Source of the DNA: a candidate division KSB1 bacterium
Lineage (GTDB): Bacteria > Zhuqueibacterota > Zhuqueibacteria > Zhuqueibacterales > Zhuqueibacteraceae
Assembly: GCA_034506255.1 (NCBI GenBank)
Contig: JAPDPX010000004.1
Coordinates: 186,001 to 250,000 of the forward strand
Reading direction: 5' to 3'
Length of the DNA: 64,000 nt
Shown here: positions 33,772-43,883 of the stretch, piece after piece
Layout of the letters: the number at the start of each line of letters is the position of its first letter
Position numbering within the stretch: the first letter of the stretch is position 1
The notes under the pieces: model-generated
Seen by the model: only the letters and a program-made list of their open reading frames with translations
Databases searched by the model: none
Told to the model about the DNA's origin: nothing
Program-made: the position numbers and the translations under genes

Positions 33772-36732
33772 ATGCTACCAAAACCGAGGATGACCATGTG
33801 GCCCAAAGGACTAAGGGAAGGTCGCGTTCGACGCATTGCTGCGATTGGTTTGCTTTCCTCCGGCCTGCATCTCCTTCCCCTCCTCGTCGCTCCAGCAACC
33901 GCGCAAGAGAGCCGCATTTTTGACAAGCAGAAGGCCGTGCGCTATGAAGAGAAACTGAAGTTCTATCTCGATCAAAAGACCCGGGATTATCTCGTCGAGA
34001 CCGCCGCCCAGGAGCGGCTGCTGCTGGAGAGCATCAAAAACCTGTACGCCGAGGTCAAGCAACGCGGGCTGGAAGGCATCGCCAAGGATCAGCCCGGCTT
34101 CCAGCAGATCTACGGCGAGATGGACCGCATGGTGCAGGACTACACCGCCGAGCTGGAGGCCATCCTCGCGATGCTCGACGAGATTCACGCGCTGACCAGA
34201 ACCCTGCGTCTGGAAAATCGCAGCGATTTGCTGGAACAGTTCAGCGATCTGCGCGACCGGCTGCTGACCGTCATTGAAAACCGCGAGCTTCACAAAAAGA
34301 ACGTCGCCACCACCGGCTACAAGGCCGGGCTGGTGCGCGAATACGACGTGGAAGTCGATTCGGTGTTGCGCATGTTCGACCGCCTGGAGCGCTTCGAACG
34401 CACGGCGCGGGCGCGCGGCGATTCCAGCGCGCTGCAGCTCGTCCGGCAGCAGAAGCAAAAAATTCAGGGGATCGTGGCGCGCGTCTACGACGTCACCCAT
34501 GAAGAGCCGGCCATCGCCCACGCCTACTTGAAGGAGGTCGATCAGCTCACCAAAGTTTTGCAGCAGCTCGACAAGCTGGAGCAGGCCAGGGCCGCCACCC
34601 TGCCGGCGGCGCTGGATGTCGAAGCCGAGCGCCGGCAGGTTCTCTCCCGGCTGGACAAGGGCTTGATCACCCTGCTGGGCTATACGCCGCATCCCGACTC
34701 CGCCACCATCACGCTGGAGCAGGCCTTTCAGGAATGGCGTGCCGGCCGTCACACCGCTTTCGAAGTGAAACGCGCGCAATACGCCATCCTGAAGAGGAAT
34801 CTGCTGCAAACCGCCGACACGCGCGCTTTTCTGCGCATGCTCAATCGCGATCTCAGTGACGCGCTGCTCAACTATGCCGCGGAGCGCTACCTGCTCGCCG
34901 ATTTGCAATTTCAGACGGCGATGCAGGACTACGGCCCGCATTTCGCCCGTTACGGCCTCACTCCCAACTGGGAAGCGGTGGTGTTCTACCGTGCTGAATC
35001 GCTTTATGGGCGCGGCATCTATCCCGAAGCGTTCAAGGTTTATGAGCAGCTTCTGCGCGAACATGCCGCCAACAAGTTTCGCGGCACGGCATTGTTGCGC
35101 CTGCTCAGCATGGCGCACACGCTCAAGTGGGAGAAGCCGTTCTTTTTCTACTATCGCCAGATGGATTCACTGGCCGCAAGTCTGGATCCCAAATTGCTGG
35201 CGCGCGGCCGCTATCTTGCCGGCTACTACCATCTCACGTGCGAGCGTTTCCATGAGGCGGATGCCGAACTTGCCAAGATTCCGGAAAGCTCGAAGTATAA
35301 TCTGGCCGCCCGCTATCTGCGCGGCGTCGCGCAAGTCAATCTCGGCAACCCAGCGGCGGCCTATCCCCACTTCGATGCCGTGGCCAGCGCGCCGGCACTG
35401 CCCTGGAGCGATGCCTTCAATACCCTGCTGCGCAACAATGCCCTGCTCAAGCTCGGTTTCATTTTCTACGAGCGCGGCGATTACGCCGGCGCCGGTAGAT
35501 ATTTCGAGCAGGTCTCCAAGGGCTCGGAGCACTATGACCAAAGCCTGCTGGGGCTGGCCTGGGCGGAAATGAAGCAGGGCAATCTCGAAGGCAGTCTGAC
35601 GCACACCGGCGCCCTGCTGGGCAATTATCTCGCTTCCAACTATGTTTATGAGGCGCTGGCGCTCAGCGCCCACTGCAAGCGCCTGCTCGAGCGTCCGGAG
35701 CTGGCGATGAAGGATTTTCGCTACGTCACCAACGCCCGCGGTGTTCTGGAGGTGACCCAGGAGTACAATGAGGAACGCCGTCGCATTGTGGCGCAGCTCG
35801 CCGAGCTGGAGCAAATGGAAAAGCAGGTGCTGGAGCGCCAGGATCGCTCGCTTTATGAGCTGATTGCGCTCGCCAAACAGGAGGTGCAGGCGCTGCTGTT
35901 GAATTTCAACTATCGCGGCCCCAGGGGCAATCTCTTGAGCGACGAGTTTGCCGACGAACGCCAGAACCTCTATGCCCAGATTCGTTATTTTGACCGCGTG
36001 ATCGCGGAGGCGGAACGCGCCGGCCTGCCCGAGGTCGCACAAGAGGCGGTGCAGCGCCGCAATCGCATCCTGCGGGCGCTGGAAGTCTATCAAGCCGACC
36101 GGGCATTGCAGGCGGTGAACTACTGGGTCGAGTATCCCTTGGCGATCAAGGAGAGCGGAGCACTCTACCGCAAGCAAATCGTGGACAGTCTGCTGGTGGA
36201 GATGGAAGCCGAGCAAAACCGGCTGCAGGAGAGCCTGACGCACTTTCAGGAGCTGATGTCCAAACATGCGCGCGACACCACTTCGATCGTTACCCGCTTC
36301 GAAATTTTGCAGCAGGACTTGACCAATCTGAAATACCGCATGGACCGCTTCCAAACCTGGCTCAGCGATTATCAAGTCGATACGGTGGCCAGCGATTTTG
36401 ATCAATGGGCGGATTTCTCCGGTTTTGGTCTGAGCGATTTGACCTTCCAGGAGCTGGAGCGCCGGGAGCAGAAGATCGAACAGCAGGCTGCCAATATTGC
36501 CGCGATTGATCAATTGCTGCGCGACCGCCAGGCCAGTCTGCAGGCGCGCCTGAAACGCTTTGATGAAGAGATGCGCCGCATTGAAGCGGAACTTTTGGAG
36601 GAGCAGGTGCGCCTGGACAAGCTCGAGCATCAGAAATATTTCGACTATTTCTATTTTGACACCTCCGGCACCGAAATTCCGGCGGAGCAGCAAGCCAAGA
36701 CGGCGCCCGCGCCGGACAAGGGCACGCAGTGA
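33772..36732 (+). CDS. Large exported TPR/coiled-coil protein
   Basis: 986 residues with a signal peptide (basic RVRRIAAIGLLSS, hydrophobic core, cleavage after ATA-QES). The mature protein is almost entirely helical: long Glu/Arg/Gln-rich coiled coils (about 30-300 and 700-950) flank TPR-like helix pairs (about 400-650: AVVFYRAESLYGRGIYPEAF, LARGRYLAGYYHLTCERFHE). No enzymatic motif is seen. It starts a locus that continues with a 1545-residue TPR protein and ExbB/ExbD/TonB-like genes, so it is probably a periplasmic structural part of that machine. ATG 33772 or 33796 (MWPKGLREG) are both possible starts. Confidence 0.8.
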   Translation: MLPKPRMTMWPKGLREGRVRRIAAIGLLSSGLHLLPLLVAPATAQESRIFDKQKAVRYEEKLKFYLDQKTRDYLVETAAQERLLLESIKNLYAEVKQRGLEGIAKDQPGFQQIYGEMDRMVQDYTAELEAILAMLDEIHALTRTLRLENRSDLLEQFSDLRDRLLTVIENRELHKKNVATTGYKAGLVREYDVEVDSVLRMFDRLERFERTARARGDSSALQLVRQQKQKIQGIVARVYDVTHEEPAIAHAYLKEVDQLTKVLQQLDKLEQARAATLPAALDVEAERRQVLSRLDKGLITLLGYTPHPDSATITLEQAFQEWRAGRHTAFEVKRAQYAILKRNLLQTADTRAFLRMLNRDLSDALLNYAAERYLLADLQFQTAMQDYGPHFARYGLTPNWEAVVFYRAESLYGRGIYPEAFKVYEQLLREHAANKFRGTALLRLLSMAHTLKWEKPFFFYYRQMDSLAASLDPKLLARGRYLAGYYHLTCERFHEADAELAKIPESSKYNLAARYLRGVAQVNLGNPAAAYPHFDAVASAPALPWSDAFNTLLRNNALLKLGFIFYERGDYAGAGRYFEQVSKGSEHYDQSLLGLAWAEMKQGNLEGSLTHTGALLGNYLASNYVYEALALSAHCKRLLERPELAMKDFRYVTNARGVLEVTQEYNEERRRIVAQLAELEQMEKQVLERQDRSLYELIALAKQEVQALLLNFNYRGPRGNLLSDEFADERQNLYAQIRYFDRVIAEAERAGLPEVAQEAVQRRNRILRALEVYQADRALQAVNYWVEYPLAIKESGALYRKQIVDSLLVEMEAEQNRLQESLTHFQELMSKHARDTTSIVTRFEILQQDLTNLKYRMDRFQTWLSDYQVDTVASDFDQWADFSGFGLSDLTFQELERREQKIEQQAANIAAIDQLLRDRQASLQARLKRFDEEMRRIEAELLEEQVRLDKLEHQKYFDYFYFDTSGTEIPAEQQAKTAPAPDKGTQ

Positions 36733-36857
36733 GGGCAAACCGTTGCCGGCCGCTGCGCCGGAGACCGCCGCTGATGGCTCTGTGGCGCCCGCAATTCGAA
36801 CCCCAATGACCTCCTCGAGCGAATGGAAGGAAGCCATTTAACCGAGTCTGACTCAGC

Positions 36858-39800
36858 ATGATCGCGAACCATTCAACTCCGAACATATCGCCCAGACCCC
36901 GCCTGCCCCGGCTGTGTCGTGCCGGCCGGCCGGCGCGCGATCTGGCCTTGCTCGCTCCCTTGCTGGCTGCCCTGCTGCTGTCGCCGCCTGCCCTGGCCCA
37001 GCTCACACGCGATACCGCGCGCCCGGCTGCCGCAGGCGCAGCCGGGGTTGCCGCACACACGCGGGAAAACCCCGATTCCACGCTGCGCTCCTACACCATC
37101 GATGAGTTGCTGGCATACAAAGATTTCTATGAGCGGCAACGCCTGCGCACCGACCGCGAGCGCGTCTGGCTGCGGGAAAAGGGCATTCGCGATATGGAGA
37201 CCTTTCTCAACAGCCATCCCAAAAGCAAGGTGCAGGACAAGGTGATCGTGCGCCTCGCCGAGCTGCACTACGAGAAATCGCTGGAGAGCTATGCGCAGGC
37301 GCAGGAGAACTATTCCCGCCAGCTCGCCAGGCTCGACTCCGGCCTGGTGACCACGCCGCCGGTGGAGCCCAAAAAGGATTACTCCGCCTCGCTCGCGCTG
37401 TATCGCCGCATCCTGGCGGAGCATCCCGACAGCCCGCTGCGCGATGATGCCGCGTACAACATCGCCTTCCTGACCGAGGATCTCGGGGCGCGCCAGCAGG
37501 CGGTGGCGTTGTATCAGGAGTTCATCCAAAACTATCCCAACAGTCGCTACATCCCCGACGCGCTTTTTCGGGTGGCGGAATACTACTTCAATCCCCCCAA
37601 GAACAATCTCGACAGCGCCATCGCCATTTATCAGCAGGTGCTGCGCTATGGCGACAGCCCGAAATATGACGAGGCGCTCTACCGCCTGGGATGGGCGCAT
37701 TACAAACGCAATGAATACCCCCAGGCGATTTCCTATTTCACCCTGCTGGCCGATGATCTGCACCGCGCCAGGCGGCTCGATCCCAAAAACCAGATCACCA
37801 ATCCCAGCCTGCTGGAAGAATCCATCGAGTATATCGGCATTTCCTTTCTCGATTATCAGGGCCCGGACAAGGCGGCGCAGTATCTCGCCGATCTGGGCGG
37901 CCGCGAGTACGGCCTGGACATTTTGATGCGCATCGGCGACATCTACATGAATGTGAAGGAGGAACACGAGAACGCCATCCGCGCCTACCACCTGCTGTTG
38001 CGCATGTATCCCAACGCGCCCGCGGCCCCGCTGGTGCGCGCCAAGATCGCGGAAGCCTATCGTGCACTCGATGATGAGCAGATGGCCTACCTGCAGCGCG
38101 ACAGCCTGTTCCTGGACTATCGCGAAGGCACCACCTGGTGGCTGCACAACAGCGATGAAGAGGTGCGCCGCCAGGGCAGGGCGCTGGCCGAGCGCGCCCT
38201 GCGGGAAAACATCAACCTGCTGCTCAAGCGCGCCGATGAATATGGCGACAACAACCTTTACGCCCAGGCGGTGAATGACAGCCGCAAATATCTGGTGGCC
38301 TTTCCCAAGGATACCATGGCCGCGCTCATTCACTGGAATCTCGCCCTGACGCTGGATGCCAAGCTCAAACAGGCGCCGGAAGCCTTCACCGAGTATCTCG
38401 AGATCAGCAATCGTTACTGGAACAGCCGCTTTCAAAAACTGGCGGCGGAGAACAGCGTGGCGCTGGCGCAGGAGATGGCGAGCGCCGACACCATGCGCCG
38501 GCCCCAGATTCTGCCGTTGAAGCTCGGCGACATGAAGGCGGCGGTCGAAACCAATCGCGACAGTCTGCGCCAGGCCCTGAAACTCGATCCCATTCCCATG
38601 TCCGTCGGCGAGCAGAACCTGGCCAGGGCGCTGGACAACTACATCCGCCTGTTTCCGCATGAACCGGCAACCGCCGAACGGCTGGCGCAGGCCGGTGCGC
38701 TTTATTACAACAAGAATGAATTTGCCGGCGCCTTGAAGTATTTCAAAACGCTGCTCAAGCACTTTCCGCAAAGCCCGGACGCGCCCTATGCCGAGTATCT
38801 GGTGATGGAAAGCTATTTCGGCAAGCTCGATTACAAAAGTTGTGAGATCGTGGCCCGCCGCATCAAGCAGACCTCGCCCAACCGCGAGTATGCCCTCAAG
38901 GCGGAAAAGCGGCTGGCGGAATCGATCTTCCTGCAGGCGGAGGACCTGGCGCACATTGCGGAGCACGTGCGCGCCGGCGAGGAATACCGCCGCGTTTATG
39001 AAGAAGTGCCGACCGCGGAGTTTGCCGACCTGGCGCTCTACAACGCCGGTCTGGAATTCGATCAGGCCCGTGAATATCGCCGCGCGGTCGAGACCTATGC
39101 CCTGTTGACCGACAACTTTCCCAAATCGCCGCACTACCTCAGCGGCCTGAACAACATGGCATATGACTACGGCGAGCTCAATGACTATCTCAACGCCGCG
39201 CTCACCTTCGAGCGCCTCGCCAACGAAGAGCCGGATTCCAGCAAGGCGGAGACCAGTCTGTTCAATGCCAGTGTCTATTTCGTGCGGGCGGAAGACTGGC
39301 CGCGCGCCATTCGCGTGAATCGCAAATTCGTGGACAAATATCCCGCCTCCAAGGACGCCGACGACCTGTTCTATGACATCGCCAATTACCATCTCAAGCT
39401 CGACCAGCTCGAGGAAGCCAACGCCGTGTACGGCGAGTATGCCCAGCGCTTTCCAGATTCCCCGCGCGTGGTCGAGACCTTTTACCGGCGCGGCGAATAC
39501 TTCGAGTGGAAGGGTTTGCTGGCGCAGGCACGTGCGGAATACGAAAAAGCCATGGCCAGGAGCAACGACTTCCGCCGGCGCAGCATGGATCACAATGACT
39601 TCTTCTCCGCGGAGGCGCTGTTCCGCCTGACCGAGCTCAAGTTTCGTGACTTTGCCGAGGTGCGCTTCAAGCTGCCGAAAGCGCAGCTGGATGCCGCGAA
39701 GGAACGCAAGAAAAATGCCTTGATCGATATCGTCGATGGCTATACCCGCGTGGCCGGCTTCGGCACGCTGCGACTCTACGAGGCCACCTACAAGATCGGT

Positions 39801-41495
39801 GCCGCCTATGAAGAGTTTGCACAAACCTGGGCGGATCAGGAGATCCCGGAAGTCGATGAAAACCGCCGCATCGTGGCGAAGAAGGAGATCAACCAGGCCT
39901 CCGCCGAACTCTACGAGCGGGCGCTGCAATCCTACCGCCATGCCGCCCTCGCGCTCGAACGGCTGGCCGCCCAATACAACCCGCCTGCTGATACCACCGT
40001 GCGCCATGCCAGGCTGGCGCGGGAGGACAGCACCACCCAGGTGGCGCGCCGCTGGATTCAGCGCAGCAAGGACAAGGTCTCCGAGGTGATTTACGATATT
40101 GCCGAGCTGAACAACGCTTCGATGAAGCAACTGCTCGATGCCCCCACACCCGGCAATATGGACAAGATCACCGCCCTGGAGTTCCGCAATCAATTGCTGG
40201 GCAAATTCGTCAAGCCGCTGGTGGCCCAGACGATTCAGGCGCACCAGCGCAATCTGCGCGAATGTGATTCGCTCGGCATCGAAAGTGCCTGGCTGGATCT
40301 CTCACGCCGCAAGATCGTGGAGATCAACAACGCGCTGGCGCGCGAATATGCCAGTCTGGCGCGGCGGGCGTTGTCGCAGTATGCCGCCGATATCGGCAGC
40401 TATAAACGCCTGGTCGACGCCGCGGATTTCCAGGCCGATGATGTGAAGGAGGAAATGTCGAATCTGGTCGATTTCGGCCGCTCTTTTGCCGAGGCCGCGG
40501 TGCAAGCCTACTTGGAAACTTTGAACAGCGCCCGCCAGGCGAAGGTCCGGCCCCGCGCCCTGGAAGACACCGAAGAGCAGTTGTTGCATTTCGTCTTCAC
40601 TCATGCCCGTCAGTGCGATTCCCTGGCCAGCGCCGCCAACAGTGAACGGCTGGCGTTTGAAGACCGGTTGCGCCGCGAGGGCCGGCAGGATTTGCAGGAC
40701 GCGGTCTTCACGTTTGAAGACAATTTCTTTGCGCTCACCGAAGGCAAGAAGAAGATTCTCGAAGCCGGTTTCCTGGCCATGCGCGATCATGGCATCGAGA
40801 ATCCCTGGTCCGAGAAAATCACCCTGATGCTGGTGCGCAGTGATCCCGTCAAGTATGCCCGGGAACTCGAGCTCACCATTGCCGACACGACCGTGTTCAG
40901 CGATGGCGGCTGGCAGGCGTCCACGCAATATATCCGGGGCTGGACGGCACCGGAATTCAACGCCGCCGGCTGGAGCACGGCGCAGGCCCTGGGTGCCTCG
41001 GCGGTGTTTGCCGGCTACGGCGCGCAGCGGCTCTGGCTGGCGGGCAGTGCACCGGCAGCCAGCTCCCCCGACTCCGCCGGCGGCACACCGGCCAGGCTGG
41101 TGTCCAATTCCACGGCCGGCAGCGGCGTCAATCTCGGATATTTCCGCAAGAGTTTTGCCATCCGGGGGCTGCCGGTTTCGGGTCAGATTCAGGTGCATGC
41201 CGACGATTCCTACAACGTGTTTGTCAATGGCGAATATCTCGCCCAAGTCATCGGCGCCGCCGGCGAAGCCGGGAAAACACACATTCACGATTGCTCCAGT
41301 TTTCTGCGCAGCGGCGTGAATGTGGTGGCCTTCGAGGTGCGCGACACCGATCACAGCGGCGGCGGACTGGAGGCGGTGATTTTCCTGAAAAGTCTGCCGG
41401 GCTGGGAAAAACACCAGAGCGAAGTGCAGTTGAAAAAAGAGCGGCACGAGGAAATGCTCATTTTCGAGCGCGGTTTTCTGCCCAATTTGCGATAA
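36858..41495 (+). CDS. Giant exported TPR-repeat protein with C-terminal beta domain
   Basis: 1545 residues. A signal peptide ends at PPALAQ. Then come many tetratricopeptide repeats (for example YRRILAEHPDSPLRDDAAYN, YQEFIQNYPNSRYIPDALFR, YFKTLLKHFPQSPDAPYAEY), of the Sel/CpoB/BamD-like type with the recurrent P-(N/D)-S motif, over about 110-1000. A helical region follows, and a C-terminal beta-rich domain (about 1330-1530) has a galactose-binding-like jelly-roll pattern (VHADDSYNVFVNGEYL, SGVNVVAFEVRD). TPR arrays plus a carbohydrate-binding-like end suggest a scaffold between the envelope complex and peptidoglycan or a surface glycan. It is 12 bases upstream of the next gene and ahead of ExbB/ExbD genes, resembling the layout of myxobacterial gliding/trans-envelope loci. 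Confidence 0.85.
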   Translation: MIANHSTPNISPRPRLPRLCRAGRPARDLALLAPLLAALLLSPPALAQLTRDTARPAAAGAAGVAAHTRENPDSTLRSYTIDELLAYKDFYERQRLRTDRERVWLREKGIRDMETFLNSHPKSKVQDKVIVRLAELHYEKSLESYAQAQENYSRQLARLDSGLVTTPPVEPKKDYSASLALYRRILAEHPDSPLRDDAAYNIAFLTEDLGARQQAVALYQEFIQNYPNSRYIPDALFRVAEYYFNPPKNNLDSAIAIYQQVLRYGDSPKYDEALYRLGWAHYKRNEYPQAISYFTLLADDLHRARRLDPKNQITNPSLLEESIEYIGISFLDYQGPDKAAQYLADLGGREYGLDILMRIGDIYMNVKEEHENAIRAYHLLLRMYPNAPAAPLVRAKIAEAYRALDDEQMAYLQRDSLFLDYREGTTWWLHNSDEEVRRQGRALAERALRENINLLLKRADEYGDNNLYAQAVNDSRKYLVAFPKDTMAALIHWNLALTLDAKLKQAPEAFTEYLEISNRYWNSRFQKLAAENSVALAQEMASADTMRRPQILPLKLGDMKAAVETNRDSLRQALKLDPIPMSVGEQNLARALDNYIRLFPHEPATAERLAQAGALYYNKNEFAGALKYFKTLLKHFPQSPDAPYAEYLVMESYFGKLDYKSCEIVARRIKQTSPNREYALKAEKRLAESIFLQAEDLAHIAEHVRAGEEYRRVYEEVPTAEFADLALYNAGLEFDQAREYRRAVETYALLTDNFPKSPHYLSGLNNMAYDYGELNDYLNAALTFERLANEEPDSSKAETSLFNASVYFVRAEDWPRAIRVNRKFVDKYPASKDADDLFYDIANYHLKLDQLEEANAVYGEYAQRFPDSPRVVETFYRRGEYFEWKGLLAQARAEYEKAMARSNDFRRRSMDHNDFFSAEALFRLTELKFRDFAEVRFKLPKAQLDAAKERKKNALIDIVDGYTRVAGFGTLRLYEATYKIGAAYEEFAQTWADQEIPEVDENRRIVAKKEINQASAELYERALQSYRHAALALERLAAQYNPPADTTVRHARLAREDSTTQVARRWIQRSKDKVSEVIYDIAELNNASMKQLLDAPTPGNMDKITALEFRNQLLGKFVKPLVAQTIQAHQRNLRECDSLGIESAWLDLSRRKIVEINNALAREYASLARRALSQYAADIGSYKRLVDAADFQADDVKEEMSNLVDFGRSFAEAAVQAYLETLNSARQAKVRPRALEDTEEQLLHFVFTHARQCDSLASAANSERLAFEDRLRREGRQDLQDAVFTFEDNFFALTEGKKKILEAGFLAMRDHGIENPWSEKITLMLVRSDPVKYARELELTIADTTVFSDGGWQASTQYIRGWTAPEFNAAGWSTAQALGASAVFAGYGAQRLWLAGSAPAASSPDSAGGTPARLVSNSTAGSGVNLGYFRKSFAIRGLPVSGQIQVHADDSYNVFVNGEYLAQVIGAAGEAGKTHIHDCSSFLRSGVNVVAFEVRDTDHSGGGLEAVIFLKSLPGWEKHQSEVQLKKERHEEMLIFERGFLPNLR

Positions 41496-41507
41496 TGGGA
41501 GGTGAAG

Positions 41508-41921
41508 ATGGTACGACCCTTCGTGATCATTGCAGGTTGCGCGTTGTTTGCGCCGGCCTTGGCGCAGCAGTCGCCGGGCGTTGCGGCCGACACGGTGCAT
41601 GCCACTGCCCCGGCGCGCAAGGCGGCCGGGACCGCAGCGGTGGACAGTGTGCGGCGGCCGGCGGGCCCTGAAAAGGAAAAGGTCGAACCCAAAGAGCTGG
41701 AGCTGGAAGCGATCGCGATTGAAGCGGTCATCGAGAAGCCCAACGTTGACATTATTCCCAAGCGCAGCAAACCGGATTTTGAAGAGATGCGGATTCCCGA
41801 CCGCAGCTTTGCGCGCGAACTCAAGGCTGTTTCGCGGGAGCTGTTGCTGTCCGATGACGAACTGGAAAAGCCCGAAAAAGTCGACGGCCTGAAGAAGATT
41901 CCCGCAAAGAAAAAGAATTGA
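41508..41921 (+). CDS. Small exported protein of the TPR/Exb locus, unknown function
   Basis: 137 residues with a signal peptide (FVIIAGCALFAPALAQ-QSP). The rest is charged and probably extended: a Pro/Ala/Lys linker, an acidic stretch (PKELELEAIAIEAVIEKPNV) and a Lys-rich end. I do not recognise a family. The ATG at 41508 has GGGAGG five bases upstream; the earlier GTG at 41502 is too close to that site. Its position between the giant TPR gene and exbB suggests a periplasmic partner of this complex. Confidence 0.65.
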   Translation: MVRPFVIIAGCALFAPALAQQSPGVAADTVHATAPARKAAGTAAVDSVRRPAGPEKEKVEPKELELEAIAIEAVIEKPNVDIIPKRSKPDFEEMRIPDRSFARELKAVSRELLLSDDELEKPEKVDGLKKIPAKKKN

Positions 41922-42017
41922 CGGTATTGTGCAGTCCGGCGCACAAGGGAAAACCGCTGCTTTCACGAAAAAGGTGTCTTTCCTTCACACGGCTAATTTA
42001 TTCAGGAGGTTTTGTTC

Positions 42018-42668
42018 ATGGATAGTTTCATCGAGTCGTTCCGCTGGGAGGCCGATGGTGCGTTGTACATGTATGCCATTCTTGTGGTCGGTGCCTTCGC
42101 CGTGGCAATTGCGATCGAGCGCGCCTATTTTCTGATGGTGAAGGCCAACATCAACGCCAACAAGTTCATGTCCGAAATTCGCAAACTGGTGCGCGCCGGC
42201 GAATACAAGAAAGCGCTGGCACTGTGCGATGCCGCGCCGGAGAAGGCGCTGGCACAAGTGGTGGGCGCCAGTCTGCGGCGCGTGGCCGAGCAGGAGGTGA
42301 CCGATTTCCGTTCCATCCAAAACAGCGTGGATGAAAGCACGCTGGAGGTGATTCCACGGCTGAACCAGCGCACCGGTTTTCTCGCCATGCTGGCGAATGT
42401 GGCGACCCTGCTCGGCCTGATGGGCACGATTTGGGGCCTGATTCTGGCCTTCAAGGCGGTTTCCTCCGCCGGCATCGACGCCGCCGAGAAAGCCCGCATG
42501 CTGGCCGCCGGCATCAGCGCCGCGATGAACACAACGCTGCTGGGCTTGGCGGTCGCCATTCCTTCGGTCCTGGCCTATACGTTCCTGTTCAACAAGACCG
42601 CCAGAATCATCGACGAAATCGATGAGCACACCGTGAAACTGATCAACCTTTTGACCGGGAACAAGTGA
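42018..42668 (+). CDS. MotA/TolQ/ExbB-family proton channel protein
   Basis: 216 residues with three membrane helices: about 15-35 (ALYMYAILVVGAFAVAIAIE), 118-140 (RTGFLAMLANVATLLGLMGT) and 160-185 (TTLLGLAVAIPSVLAYTF). The ExbB/TolQ signature of Thr-lined helices and GTIWGLILAF is present. ExbB pentamers surround an ExbD dimer and turn proton flow into motion that drives a TonB-like arm. AGGAGG eight bases upstream fixes the ATG at 42018. It is followed after 3 bases by the first exbD. Confidence 0.93.
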   Translation: MDSFIESFRWEADGALYMYAILVVGAFAVAIAIERAYFLMVKANINANKFMSEIRKLVRAGEYKKALALCDAAPEKALAQVVGASLRRVAEQEVTDFRSIQNSVDESTLEVIPRLNQRTGFLAMLANVATLLGLMGTIWGLILAFKAVSSAGIDAAEKARMLAAGISAAMNTTLLGLAVAIPSVLAYTFLFNKTARIIDEIDEHTVKLINLLTGNK

Positions 42669-42671
42669 GCC

Positions 42672-43214
42672 ATGGCTTTCCGACCTTCGCAACGCCGGCA
42701 CCTGCGGGAGGAGAGCACGGATCTGAACCTCACCCCCATCATGAACCTGATGGTGGTGATGATTCCGTTGCTGCTTTCCTCCGCGCAATTCATCAAGATC
42801 GGCATCATCGAATTGAATCTGCCGCCCGCTGCCGGCGCGGCTGGCACGCTGGCCGGCAGCAAGGCGCCCAAGGAAACCGAGCGCACCCTTGACCTCACCG
42901 TTTCAATTACGGATCAGGGGTTCTACATCTCCAGCGCAGCGGCGGTGCTCACCGGCGCGACCGCCACCGGTCCGACGATTCCGATCGGCAGCAACGGCGA
43001 GTACAACTTCGATGCCCTGTCACAGAAACTCTACGAGATCAAGCAAAAAGTCGGCAACGGGTTTTCCGACGCCGAATCCATCGTCATTCAGGCGGAGAAC
43101 AAAATCCGCTATCAAGTGCTGGTCAGCACCATGGACGCCGCCCGTTCGATTCGGGTCAATGGCACACCCGTGCTGCTCTTTCCGCAAGTGTCGCTGAGCG
43201 CCGGCATCATTTGA
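42672..43214 (+). CDS. ExbD/TolR-family protein 1 (Asn in place of the membrane Asp)
   Basis: 180 residues: a short cytoplasmic N-terminus, one membrane helix (TPIMNLMVVMIPLLLSSAQF, about 21-40) and a periplasmic domain ending in FPQVSLSAGII. In ExbD/TolR the helix normally carries an Asp (Asp25 in E. coli ExbD) that conducts protons; here residue 25 is Asn (codon AAC, 42744-42746). The periplasmic part is longer than usual, with an inserted Ala/Thr/Gly-rich loop (AAVLTGATATGPTIPIG). It is encoded directly after exbB and before a second ExbD that keeps the Asp. Confidence 0.9.
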   Translation: MAFRPSQRRHLREESTDLNLTPIMNLMVVMIPLLLSSAQFIKIGIIELNLPPAAGAAGTLAGSKAPKETERTLDLTVSITDQGFYISSAAAVLTGATATGPTIPIGSNGEYNFDALSQKLYEIKQKVGNGFSDAESIVIQAENKIRYQVLVSTMDAARSIRVNGTPVLLFPQVSLSAGII

Positions 43215-43307
43215 GGCCGGGGCGCGGCCGCAGGCGTCACCGGCCCCGAGCCGTGCTCCCAGTCTGCCCGGCAGTCGGCGCCTGCATAATTTGAACATAA
43301 ATGGCAT

Positions 43308-43817
43308 ATGGCTTTCATACCCTCCCGCATCAAGAAGCATGACACGAAGCCCGTCGAGGTGAAACTCAATCTCACCTCGATGATGGATATGTTCACCATC
43401 ATTCTCGTGTTTCTGCTCAAGACCTACTCGACCGAAGGCCAGCTCATTTCACCTTCGGAGTTTCTCAAACTGCCCCACTCCCGCATCGAAGAACCGGCGC
43501 AAGTGGGTTTGGATTTGATTGTGTCCAAGCAGATCATCCTGGTGAACCATGAGAAGGTGGCCACCATGGACGATGTCGTGTCCAATAACCCCGCCGTGGT
43601 TGAAAACGGCATTATCAAACCGCTGCAGGAACGGCTGCGCTACTACAGCTCGCAGGCCAAGAAGATGGAAGTTGAGTACGGCGTCAAGTTCTCGGGCAAG
43701 GTGATGATCCAGGGTGACAAGGAGCTGCCGTATTCCGAGCTGGTGAAGGTGATGCGCACCTGCGGCGTTTCTGATTACCCCAACATGCGGCTGGTCGTTT
43801 ATCGTGAGGGCGAGTAG
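43308..43817 (+). CDS. ExbD/TolR-family protein 2 (Asp present)
   Basis: 169 residues with the same topology as the preceding gene: membrane helix LTSMMDMFTIILVFLLKTYS with the expected proton-carrying Asp27, then a periplasmic domain (VMIQGDKELPYSELVKVMRT) ending in VYREGE. Both ExbD proteins start MAF-P and are clearly paralogues. Together they probably form a heterodimer inside the ExbB ring with one functional carboxylate. Confidence 0.92.
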   Translation: MAFIPSRIKKHDTKPVEVKLNLTSMMDMFTIILVFLLKTYSTEGQLISPSEFLKLPHSRIEEPAQVGLDLIVSKQIILVNHEKVATMDDVVSNNPAVVENGIIKPLQERLRYYSSQAKKMEVEYGVKFSGKVMIQGDKELPYSELVKVMRTCGVSDYPNMRLVVYREGE

Positions 43818-43883
43818 ACCACCGGCAGGGCAGCCTTGCGCACGGCCGTGGCGCAGGGACAAAGCATTCAATCTTTCCGTCAG

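Noticed and set aside
36873..40244. A 1123-codon open frame on the minus strand opposite the TPR gene
   Set aside because: Same reason: the opposite strand has a signal peptide and regular TPR repeats, and this frame has no ribosome site or recognisable features.
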